From Promicromonospora sp. AC04 (GTDB lineage: Bacteria > Actinomycetota > Actinomycetes > Actinomycetales > Cellulomonadaceae), in assembly GCF_003058225.1 (NCBI RefSeq), contig NZ_QBUG01000003.1, positions 496,001 to 560,000 of the forward strand: a stretch of DNA of 64,000 nucleotides, read 5' to 3'. The notes under the pieces are model-generated. The model saw only the letters and a program-made list of their open reading frames with translations. It searched no databases and was not told the DNA's origin. This document shows positions 40,009 through 47,153 of the stretch, piece after piece (the first letter of the stretch is position 1; the number at the start of each line of letters is the position of its first letter). Made by a program: the position numbers and the translations under genes.

Positions 40009-41604
40009 ATGCGCAACGAGATGCTGGAGCAACTTTTGAAGCACGCAGCACACAAGAAGAAGACCGCATCGGCGGGCGCGCGGACCATCGCGACCGTCGC
40101 CATCGCAACCGCGGCCTCGGCCATGGCCGCCCCGGCCATGGCCGCCGAGGCCTCGCCGCTGGACTCCCTCGGTGACCTCGGCACCACCGCCGAGGGCCTC
40201 ACGCAGGGCCTGCCCGCCCTCTCGTCGACGTCGATCGACCTCGCCGAGCTCACCGACGCCGTCCCCGCGGTCGACGCGGTGACCAAGGAGCTCCCCGCCT
40301 CCATCGCGCCCACCACGGCGCTCGCGCCGAACTACGAGCCGGCGCAGTACGTGTCGGGTGCCGTCAAGGGCGCTGTGCCCCAGGTCGTCTCCGGTGTTGT
40401 CGGCGGCGTGACCAACGGTTCCGTCGTCTCCGGCGTGACGGGCACCGCCCAGTCGGCGCTCGGCAACGTGCTCGGCGGCGGCGTCGTCGGCACCGCGACC
40501 GGCCTGGTCGGCGGCGTTGCGGGCACTGCTACCGGCCTGGTCGGTGGCGTTGCCTCCGGCGCCGTGGGCACTGCCACCGGTGTTGTCGGCTCCGCGACCG
40601 GTGTTGTCGGTGGCGTGGCCTCGGGTGCCGTGGGCACCGCCACCGGTGTTGTCGGTTCCGTTGTCAACGGCTCCGTGGTGAACGGTGCCGTCGGCGCCGC
40701 CACCGGTGTTGCCTCGGGTGCTGTCGGCACCGCCACCGGTGTCGTCGGCAGCGCCCTTGGCACCGCGACCGGCCTCGTCGGTGGCGTGGCCTCGGGCGAC
40801 GTCGTGAACGGCGCCACGGGTGCCGCGATCGGCACCGTCGAGAGCGTGCCGACCACTGTGGCCGGCGTCCTCCGCAACGTGCCGAACATCGTGGGCGGCG
40901 TGACCGCTCCGGTCGCCGGCCTCGTCGCCAACCTGCCGGGCGTGCTCGGTGGCGTGGGCGGCGTCGTCAACAGCGTCGTGACGAGCGCACCCGGCGTGGT
41001 CGCGGGCATTCCGGGCGTCGTGGCCCAGGTCACCACCCCGGCCGCCGGTGCTGTCGAGACCGTCGTGGGCGACGTCGCAGTGGACGGCGTCGTCAAGCCC
41101 GTCGCCACGGACGTCGTCCCGGGTGCGGTCAGCTCCGTGACCGGCTCGGTCGTCCCGGGTGTCACCTCGACCGTGGGCAACGTGACGGGCTCGGTCGTCC
41201 CGGGTGCCGTCGGCACCGTGACCGGTGACGTCGTTCCGAGCGTCGTGAACGGTGTTGCCAAGCCGGTCGTGGAGGACGTCGTCCTCGACGGCGTCGTCAA
41301 CGGCGTCGTCAAGGAGAACGTGGTCGGCAACGTCGTGAAGCCGGTCGTGCAGGACGTCGTCGTGGACAGCGTCGTGAAGCCGGTCGTCCAGGACGTCGTC
41401 GTGGACGGCGTGGCCAAGCCGGTCGTGAAGGACGTCGTCGTGGACGGCGTCGCCAAGCCCGTCGTGGACACCGTGACCAACACCGTGAAGGGTGTCGCCG
41501 GCGGTGCCGTGACGGACACCGTCAGCGGCGTCACGGGTGCCGTGGACGGCCTGACCGGCGGTGCCGTGAGCGGCCTCACCGGTGGTCTGCTCGGTCTCTC
41601 CTGA
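40009..41604 (+). CDS. Secreted low-complexity Val/Gly-rich repeat protein
   Basis: 531 residues from ATG (MRNEMLEQLLKHAAHKKKTA); a second ATG at 40021 starts MLEQLLKHAA. Signal peptide with cleavage near PAMAAEA. After a short acidic region and YEPAQYVSG, almost the whole protein is an irregular repeat of Val/Gly/Ala/Thr motifs (GVVGGVTNG, GTATGLVGGV, GAVGTATGVVG), shifting after about residue 360 to VVxDVVVDGVxKPVVxD units. No sorting signal or catalytic motif is visible. Nothing outside simple repeat proteins is recognised; a fibrous or beta-rich wall-associated protein is plausible. Its leader and promoter resemble those of the LAxTG protein downstream. A strong terminator follows. Confidence 0.7.
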   Translation: MRNEMLEQLLKHAAHKKKTASAGARTIATVAIATAASAMAAPAMAAEASPLDSLGDLGTTAEGLTQGLPALSSTSIDLAELTDAVPAVDAVTKELPASIAPTTALAPNYEPAQYVSGAVKGAVPQVVSGVVGGVTNGSVVSGVTGTAQSALGNVLGGGVVGTATGLVGGVAGTATGLVGGVASGAVGTATGVVGSATGVVGGVASGAVGTATGVVGSVVNGSVVNGAVGAATGVASGAVGTATGVVGSALGTATGLVGGVASGDVVNGATGAAIGTVESVPTTVAGVLRNVPNIVGGVTAPVAGLVANLPGVLGGVGGVVNSVVTSAPGVVAGIPGVVAQVTTPAAGAVETVVGDVAVDGVVKPVATDVVPGAVSSVTGSVVPGVTSTVGNVTGSVVPGAVGTVTGDVVPSVVNGVAKPVVEDVVLDGVVNGVVKENVVGNVVKPVVQDVVVDSVVKPVVQDVVVDGVAKPVVKDVVVDGVAKPVVDTVTNTVKGVAGGAVTDTVSGVTGAVDGLTGGAVSGLTGGLLGLS

Positions 41605-41649
41605 GCTGAGCTCCCCGAGAGGACCCCAGCCTCTTCGGTCTTGACGTAG

Positions 41650-41684
41650 CGGGGTGGAGTGCCATTGGCACTCCACCCCGTTTT
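41650..41684 (+). terminator. Rho-independent terminator
   Basis: A perfect 14-bp stem CGGGGTGGAGTGCC/GGCACTCCACCCCG with loop ATT, followed by TTTT. It is the clearest intrinsic terminator in the window and ends the repeat-protein transcript 46 bases after its stop. Confidence 0.9.
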
Positions 41685-41724
41685 CGTTCTCTTCCGCTTT
41701 GAGAAGGTTCCATTCTTTCGTGCG

Positions 41725-41742
41725 TTGTTATCAAATCGTTAC
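41725..41742 (+). promoter_or_regulatory. GTTAC direct-repeat motif upstream of surface protein 2
   Basis: TTGTTATCAAATCGTTAC matches the motif at 39927-39944 at 14 of 18 positions, with the same 11-base spacing between the two GTTA units. It lies 111 bases upstream of the next start codon. The region 41700-41800 is unusually AT-rich for this window, consistent with a regulated promoter. Confidence 0.55.
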
Positions 41743-41853
41743 CATGGCAATATGTTTCTCCGATCTACCCCTTTTTCCGGCTATTACCGATCGGGTAACG
41801 TCAGGGCGTCCCGGGTTCCGGGCCGTCGTAGCCGACCAGCTGGAGCAGCTCCT

Positions 41854-42645
41854 ATGAAGCACGCCGCCGTCAAGCCTTCGTCCGCCGCCAGGTCCACGGC
41901 CTCCCGTGTCGTGGCGACGATCGCGCTCGCCACCGCGGCGACAGCCGTCGCCAGCCCGGCGATGGCGCACGAGGGCGGTGGCCACGGCGGGTACGACGGG
42001 CACTCCACCGACTACGACGGTGGGTACGACGGCGGCCGCCACTCCTCCGAGGCCCCGCGCTCGTACGAGCCCGCCAGCTACACGGAGCCGAACTACGACG
42101 TGCCGCAGTACGAGTCCCAGGGTGACTGCGACCGCAACGAGTCCCAGGCCCACGGCGGGGGCTGGGACGAGAAGGACCGCGAGAAGGTGCGCGAGGCCGT
42201 CCAGGAGTACCTGGACGAGGCCAGCACACCCGCCCCCGAGCCGGAGCCCGAGGTCGTCGAGACGGTCGCGCAGCCGGCCGCGCCCGCGGAGAAGCCGGCA
42301 CCTGAGCCCGCGGCTTCCACGGTGGCGGAGACGCCGGCGCCTGTCGAATCCGCCGCGTCCGAGCCGCAGGTCGCTGTCCAGGCGCCCGGGCAGCAGTGGC
42401 AGGGGGCGCCGACGTCGGCCGACACCGCAGGGGCCGAGCTCACCGCCTACGTCCCGAACGAGGGGTCCAGCGTCGACGCCATCGAGCAGGAGGCCTCCGC
42501 GCTCACCGACGCCACGCTCGACGCCCCGGTACGGCTCGCCACTACCGGTGCCGAGGCGGCTGCCCTGACGGGTGCGGCCGGCGCCCTCGTCATCGGCGGA
42601 GCCGGCGCGCTCCTGGTCGCCCGCCGCAGCCGCGTTCGCGCCTGA
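41854..42645 (+). CDS. LAxTG-anchored surface protein
   Basis: 263 residues from ATG at 41854 (MKHAAVKPSSAARSTASRVV), with GGAG eight bases upstream. Signal peptide ending SPAMAHE. A Gly/His/Tyr/Asp-rich head (GGGHGGYDGHSTDYDGGYDG, about 40-65) precedes YEPASYTEPNYDVPQYE, a charged helix (EKDREKVREAVQEYL) and a Pro/Glu/Ala-rich stalk. The C-terminus is a sortase signal: LATTG, a hydrophobic helix (ALTGAAGALVIGGAGALLVA) and RRSRVRA. LAxTG is the motif of class E sortases common in high-GC actinobacteria. It shares leader style and an upstream motif with the preceding repeat protein. Confidence 0.78.
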   Translation: MKHAAVKPSSAARSTASRVVATIALATAATAVASPAMAHEGGGHGGYDGHSTDYDGGYDGGRHSSEAPRSYEPASYTEPNYDVPQYESQGDCDRNESQAHGGGWDEKDREKVREAVQEYLDEASTPAPEPEPEVVETVAQPAAPAEKPAPEPAASTVAETPAPVESAASEPQVAVQAPGQQWQGAPTSADTAGAELTAYVPNEGSSVDAIEQEASALTDATLDAPVRLATTGAEAAALTGAAGALVIGGAGALLVARRSRVRA

Positions 42646-42649
42646 CCAG

Positions 42650-43978
42650 CTACCCCGCCGGGGGGCGCCAGGCCGGCTCGTCCGTGCCCCACGGGTGTGC
42701 GGGGTGCGGGTAGTCGTCGTATCCCGCGAGCACCGGCCGCGCGGCGGTCACCCGCCCGTGCGTCACGGTCTCGCCGCCCGACGGCGTCGCGGCGGCCGGG
42801 TGCAGCTGGTCCCGTCCCGGCAGGTCCAGCAGCCAGGTGGCGGTACGTGCGAGCGACACGGAGACATCGCGGCCGAGCCCGTCGCCCGGGCCGCCGGCCG
42901 CGTCGTCCCGGAGGGTGAGAGCGTCCACGATCCCCGCCGCGAGCAGGTACCCCGAGGCGTGGTCGAGCGCCTGGGCGGGTAGTGCCCCGGGCGCCCCGTC
43001 CCGGCCCTCCAGCAGCGCGATGCCGCTGGCTGCCTGCACTATCGAGTCGAACCCCCGTCGCCCGGCCCACGGCCCGGCGTCGCCCCATGCGGACACCCGG
43101 CCGGCCACCACGCCGGGCGGGACCTCGAGCCCCAGCGACTCGATCGCGCCGGGCCGGTAGCCGGTGACGAGCACGTCGGCGGCGTCCAGCAGTTCCTGAG
43201 CGGTGCGGCGGTCGCGGGGATTCCTGAGGTCCAGGACGGCGCTGCGCTTCCCCTGCCCCGTGTCGAGGTGCTGCCACTCGATCTCGGCGGGGTCCGGCGG
43301 GTCGACCCGCAACACGTCCGCGCCGAGGAGCGCGAGCGTGCGCGTGGCGACGGGGCCGGCGATGACACGCGTCAGGTCGAGCACCCGGACGCCGGCCAGG
43401 GGTTTCGCGCCGGGCGCCGGGTCGGCCCCAGGGCGGGGCCCGACGGCGGGGGAGCCTGCTGCACTGCCGCGCCGTCCTGAGCCCGTCGAAGGGCCGGGCC
43501 GCAGCCGCGTCTGCACCACGGGGCCCGACGCCGCGGCACGTCCCGGCCTCGACATCCGCCACTCGTGCTCGGTCCGGACCCGCACCACTATCGCGCCGAC
43601 GTCGGCTGCCCGGTCCTCGAGCTCCTGCGCCGGGAAGCGGGCGATGCGCTGGGCGAAGGCGGGCCGGCCGGCGTCGTCGGACAGGCCGAGGAGCGCCGTC
43701 AGGCGGGACCGGTGGTGCGGGTAGTTCGCGTGCGTGCGGACCCAGCCGTCGGCGGCGGGGAAGAATCCCGAGAGCGGGGCGAACCCGTCCACGGGGTGCC
43801 CGTCGAGCGCGAAGACGCGGTCGGAGGCGAAGGCGGCAGCGACGCGGGCCGGGTCGAGCGGGGCGGGGTCTGCGGCCCCAGCAGGGCGTCCGGCCCGCGC
43901 GGCCGCGCGCTGGACCGTCCGGACGGCGTCGAGCGCGAGGTCGAGCACGGGCAGGTGTGCGGCGAGCCAGGGTTCCAC
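42650..43978 (-). CDS. CaiB/BaiF (family III) CoA-transferase-like protein
   Basis: 442 residues with a GTG start (VEPWLAAHLPVLDLALDAVR). The central family III signature is clear: LAGVRVLDLTRVIAGPVATR (about 190-210), LGADVLRVDPP, GKRSAVLDLRNPRDR, and DVLVTGYRPGAIESLGL. The N-terminal 180 residues (HPVDGFAPLSGFFPAADGWV and onward) resemble the second lobe placed first, suggesting the two-lobed, circularly rearranged form seen in some actinobacteria. In full-length enzymes an Asp nucleophile follows; I cannot place it with confidence. The substrate is unknown. Between the lobes a short REP-like sequence is translated (GPSTGSGRRG). The gene converges on the LAxTG gene with a 4-base gap. Confidence 0.78.
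   Translation of the reverse strand: MEPWLAAHLPVLDLALDAVRTVQRAAARAGRPAGAADPAPLDPARVAAAFASDRVFALDGHPVDGFAPLSGFFPAADGWVRTHANYPHHRSRLTALLGLSDDAGRPAFAQRIARFPAQELEDRAADVGAIVVRVRTEHEWRMSRPGRAAASGPVVQTRLRPGPSTGSGRRGSAAGSPAVGPRPGADPAPGAKPLAGVRVLDLTRVIAGPVATRTLALLGADVLRVDPPDPAEIEWQHLDTGQGKRSAVLDLRNPRDRRTAQELLDAADVLVTGYRPGAIESLGLEVPPGVVAGRVSAWGDAGPWAGRRGFDSIVQAASGIALLEGRDGAPGALPAQALDHASGYLLAAGIVDALTLRDDAAGGPGDGLGRDVSVSLARTATWLLDLPGRDQLHPAAATPSGGETVTHGRVTAARPVLAGYDDYPHPAHPWGTDEPAWRPPAG
43474..43495. repeat. REP-like sequence in the CoA-transferase linker
   Basis: GTCCTGAGCCCGTCGAAGGG, plus two further bases, matches the widespread dispersed CCTGAGCnnGTCGAAGGG sequence found in many high-GC bacterial genomes. 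It is translated here in the inter-lobe linker. Confidence 0.55.
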
Positions 43979-44100
43979 TCTTCAATCATGTCCCGCCCGC
44001 CCTCCACATGTCCCGCGCGCCCGCCACATCCCGCCCGCGCTCCACCTGTCCCCGTCCCGCATCGTCCCGTCCCGCCGGGCCGCCGTCGGGCTGCTCCGAA
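43979..44100. repeat. Pyrimidine-rich degenerate repeat in an intergenic region
   Basis: Repeated variants of CCGCCxCxACATGTCCCGC give a strand-asymmetric C-rich tract between the divergent CoA-transferase and DUF5926 genes. No function is assigned. Confidence 0.4.
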
Positions 44101-44139
44101 ACATCACCGTCCGGACAGATCTGCGACCATGCGCGCGGA

Positions 44140-44145
44140 TACACT
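44140..44145 (+). promoter_or_regulatory. -10 box of a predicted leaderless promoter
   Basis: TACACT lies six bases before the ATG at 44152, the same geometry as at five other genes in the window. Confidence 0.6.
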
Positions 44146-44151
44146 CGCCGC

Positions 44152-44976
44152 ATGGCCAAGAATTCCTCCCCCGACTTCGTGCTCCGGCCCTTCGAAGGTC
44201 TCCCCGGGGAGACCGACTGGGTGGCGATGCGCGAGATCGTCCCGTCAGCGACCGCTACCGCTCGCACCACCGCCGAGCACGGCTCCCGTGAGGTCACCGT
44301 CGTGACGCTCCTGCCCGGTGCCTGGACCGCGTTGCACCGTGCCGACGGCACGCTCCTGCTCGCCGTGCAGGGCATCGTCGGGTCGGGTGACGTGAGCCGC
44401 GACCTCGCCGCCGCGCTCCTGGAAGCGATGGAGCTCGAGCCGGGCACGGCCGTCGAGTCGGGTGAGCTTCCGGGCGAGGGCCCGCGCCTCCAGGACGTGC
44501 TCGACCTGAGCGTCCCGTTCGAGGTCACGGTGCACGACACGTTCGACTACTGGCTCGACCCGAGCGCCGACATCACGCCGGAGCTCAAGCAGAACCTGGA
44601 GGACGCCGCCGACGGCGCGATCCCCACGGTCAAGGTCTCCTCCGTCGAGTCGGCCTACTGGTGCAGCATGACTCGCGAGTTCCTCCGCTGGGCACGTCCC
44701 GAGCCGGAGGACGACGTCATCGACGCGATCTCTCGGCTGCACGCAAAGCGCGAGTCAGGGCTCGCGGGTGGGAAGTTCGTGGGAGCGTTTCGCGCGTCAG
44801 GCCTGGTCGTTCCCGTCTGGGAGCTGCCGAAGGGAACCGAGGCGGCCGATCTGGAGGGCCCCGCCGTGGAGCTCGGCGACAAGCTCGCGAAAGCACTTTC
44901 CATCAAGGAGCCACTTGATGCGAACGAGCGACGCGCAAGAGCAGGTATCGTCTCCCGGCAGGTCACCCTGCGCTAG
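44152..44976 (+). CDS. DUF5926-family protein
   Basis: 274 residues from ATG at 44152 (MAKNSSPDFVLRPFEGLPGE), fixed by a leaderless -10 box. Conserved features of this actinobacteria-wide family: VLRPFEGLPGETDWVAMREI, ALHRADGTLLLAVQG, DYWLDPSADITPELKQNLED and WCSMTREFLRWARPEPEDD. It is soluble and acidic. Function is unknown; the gene is commonly found beside a glycosyltransferase and peptidoglycan or phospholipid genes, as here. Confidence 0.85.
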   Translation: MAKNSSPDFVLRPFEGLPGETDWVAMREIVPSATATARTTAEHGSREVTVVTLLPGAWTALHRADGTLLLAVQGIVGSGDVSRDLAAALLEAMELEPGTAVESGELPGEGPRLQDVLDLSVPFEVTVHDTFDYWLDPSADITPELKQNLEDAADGAIPTVKVSSVESAYWCSMTREFLRWARPEPEDDVIDAISRLHAKRESGLAGGKFVGAFRASGLVVPVWELPKGTEAADLEGPAVELGDKLAKALSIKEPLDANERRARAGIVSRQVTLR

Positions 44977-45171
44977 AACGGAGTACCCCGACCGGGCTTC
45001 GCGAGCGGCCCGGAACGCGTCGGCAGTCACCGCGGATCGCCACGAGCGACCCAGGTTTCGGCAACTAGCGGACCAAGGGAGTAGGATTCCAGGGGTAAAC
45101 CTTTGCACTCACCAAGCAAAGGACTATCCGATCACCCACCAAGGCAAATCGACGCTTCAGGCAGGACAGGT

Positions 45172-45969
45172 GTGAACGCTCTCCCGGTCGCGAAGACCAC
45201 GCGTCCCGGCAATGCACAGGCAGGCAAGAACGTCCAACGGGTGGCGGCCATCATTCCCGCCAAGGACGAGGCCGAACGCATCGCCGCCACCGTGCGCTCC
45301 GCGCGTGCGATCCCACACGTCGACCTCGTGCTCGTGGTCGACGACGGCTCCGAGGACGACACGCAGCATGTTGCGCGCGCCGCCGGGGCGGTCGTCGTGC
45401 GCCACTCGCACAATCGCGGCAAAGCCGCAGCGATGGAGACGGGCGCCGCGGTGGTGGCGATGCGCGACGCGGACGGGCGCCCCCCGCGCCTGCTCATGTT
45501 CATCGACGGCGACCTCGGCGACACCGCCGTGAACACCGCACCCCTCGTGCGTCCCGTCCGCGAGGGCGTGGCCGATCTCGCGATCGCGCTGCTGCCCAAG
45601 CAGGCCGGCGCGGGCGGCCGGGGCATCGTGGTGGGCGCGTCCCGCCGGGCGATCGAGGCCATGACCGGCTGGAGCCCGTCGCAGCCGCTGTCCGGCATGC
45701 GCTGCCTCACCCGCGAGGCGTTCGAGGCGGCCACGCCGCTCGCGCGCGGCTGGGGTGTCGAGACCGGCATGACCATCGACCTGCTGCGCAGGGGGTACGT
45801 CGCCGTCGAGGTGCCGTGCGACCTCAGGCACCGAGCCTCCGCGAACGACCTCAAGGGCCAGATCCACCGCGCGGCCCAGTACCGCGACGTCCTCCTGGCC
45901 GTGAACGCGCGCAAGATGCGCGGCGCGGTGGACGCGGTGCGGCACGCGGGCTCGAACGTCCGCAGCTGA
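45172..45969 (+). CDS. Family 2 glycosyltransferase
   Basis: 265 residues with a GTG start (VNALPVAKTTRPGNAQAGKN), with AGGACAGG directly upstream. GT-A fold signatures: VAAIIPAKDEAERIAATVRS, LVLVVDDGSEDDTQHVARAA, HNRGKAAAMETGAAVV and the metal-binding LLMFIDGDLGDT (DxD at about 105). The C-terminal part (SGMRCLTREAFEAATPLARG and WGVETGMTIDLLRRGYVAVE) resembles glucosyl-3-phosphoglycerate and dolichyl-phosphate-type synthases. No membrane helices, so it is cytosolic. It follows DUF5926 after 195 bases that contain a TAGGAT box. Confidence 0.85.
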   Translation: MNALPVAKTTRPGNAQAGKNVQRVAAIIPAKDEAERIAATVRSARAIPHVDLVLVVDDGSEDDTQHVARAAGAVVVRHSHNRGKAAAMETGAAVVAMRDADGRPPRLLMFIDGDLGDTAVNTAPLVRPVREGVADLAIALLPKQAGAGGRGIVVGASRRAIEAMTGWSPSQPLSGMRCLTREAFEAATPLARGWGVETGMTIDLLRRGYVAVEVPCDLRHRASANDLKGQIHRAAQYRDVLLAVNARKMRGAVDAVRHAGSNVRS

Positions 45970-45996
45970 TGAATCCGCTTCCGCAGGTCCGCCCCG

Positions 45997-46002
45997 TACG
46001 CT
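45997..46002 (+). promoter_or_regulatory. -10 box of a predicted leaderless promoter
   Basis: TACGCT lies six bases before the GTG at 46009. Confidence 0.6.
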
Positions 46003-46008
46003 GACCTC

Positions 46009-47127
46009 GTGGAGTGGCAGGTCTGGATGGGGATTGCCGCGATCGTCATCGCGGTGCTGGCACTCGTCGTCGCCATCGGCGCCTGGTCGCAGCAAGCGTT
46101 GCGGCGGCGCCGCGATCCTCGGCGCGCGACGCCGCAGAGCGTGCAGGCGGTCCCGCAGCTGGCGGTGATCGTGAACCCGTCCAAGCCGGACGCCGGCCGT
46201 CTGCTCGTCGAGGTGCGCGCGCACTGCAGCACCCATGGCCTCCCCGAGCCCCTCTGGTACGAGACCACCGTTGACGACCCGGGAAAGGGCCAGGCCGAGC
46301 AGGCCCTGGCCGACGGCGCCGACATAGTGATCGCGGCGGGCGGCGACGGGACGGTGCGGGCCGTCGCCGAGACCATGGTCGAATCGGACAAGCCGATGGG
46401 GGTGCTGCCCGTCGGCACGGGTAACCTGCTTGCGAGGAACCTCGAGCTGCCGCTGACGGGCACGGACGAGGCGCTCGACGTGATCGTGCACGGCCGCACG
46501 CGCGCGATCGACGTCGGCTGGCTGCGGGTGGTGGAGTTCGCGGACGTGCCCCGCAACGGCGATCACCCCAACCAGCCCGACCACGAGCCGGACACCGAGC
46601 GCGAGCACATCTTCCTCGTCATCGCCGGCCTGGGTTTCGACGCCGCGATGGTCGCCACCGCCGACTCCAACCTGAAGAAGAGGGTGGGCTGGCTCGCCTA
46701 CTTCGTGGCGGGGCTGTCGCACATGCAGGCCCGGCGCATGCGCGCCACCCTGCAGCTCGACGAGCATCCGCCGGTGGACGCCCGCGCGCGCTCGATCATG
46801 GTCGGCAACTGCGGCATGCTCCCGGGCGGCGTCACCCTGCTGCCCGACGCCGTGCTCGACGACGGGGTGCTCGACGTGGCCGCCGTCGACGTCCGCGGCG
46901 GGGTGCTCGGCTGGGCACAGCTGACGCTCGAGATCGCCATGCAGGGCGTCGGCGTGCGGAACGAGCTGCCGGAGAAGCTGGGCCGCATCGACCACACCAA
47001 GGCCCGCCGGGCGCGCATCCGGGTGCCCGCGGGCGAGGAGGCCCAGGTCGACGGCGACCCGCTCGGGCGGGCCGTCGAGATCGACGTGCACGTCCAGCCG
47101 GGCGCTCTCCTGGTCCGAGCACCGTGA
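46009..47127 (+). CDS. Diacylglycerol kinase-family lipid kinase
   Basis: 372 residues with a GTG start (VEWQVWMGIAAIVIAVLALV), fixed by the -10 box. An N-terminal membrane anchor (about 8-28) precedes the DAGK catalytic domain: LAVIVNPSKPDAG, IVIAAGGDGTVRAVAE (GGDGT), VLPVGTGNLLARNLELP, and a C-terminal domain with GLGFDAAMVA, NCGMLPGGVTLLPDA and VQVDGDPLG-like ending AQVDGDPLGRAVEID. Such proteins phosphorylate diacylglycerol or related lipids. Residues about 190-210 hold an acidic/His insertion (GDHPNQPDHEPDTEREH). Its stop overlaps a possible upstream start of the next gene. Confidence 0.88.
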   Translation: MEWQVWMGIAAIVIAVLALVVAIGAWSQQALRRRRDPRRATPQSVQAVPQLAVIVNPSKPDAGRLLVEVRAHCSTHGLPEPLWYETTVDDPGKGQAEQALADGADIVIAAGGDGTVRAVAETMVESDKPMGVLPVGTGNLLARNLELPLTGTDEALDVIVHGRTRAIDVGWLRVVEFADVPRNGDHPNQPDHEPDTEREHIFLVIAGLGFDAAMVATADSNLKKRVGWLAYFVAGLSHMQARRMRATLQLDEHPPVDARARSIMVGNCGMLPGGVTLLPDAVLDDGVLDVAAVDVRGGVLGWAQLTLEIAMQGVGVRNELPEKLGRIDHTKARRARIRVPAGEEAQVDGDPLGRAVEIDVHVQPGALLVRAP

Positions 47128-47141
47128 CTGCTCGGGCCATC

Positions 47142-47147
47142 TACCCT
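47142..47147 (+). promoter_or_regulatory. -10 box of a predicted leaderless promoter
   Basis: TACCCT lies six bases before the GTG at 47154 and decides that start over the GTG at 47124. Confidence 0.55.
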
Positions 47148-47153
47148 GGGCGG

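Noticed and set aside
39976-41676. 566-codon minus-strand His/Asp-rich frame opposite the Val/Gly repeat protein
   Set aside because: Composition is the mirror image of the plus-strand repeats; the plus frame has a signal peptide, start and terminator.
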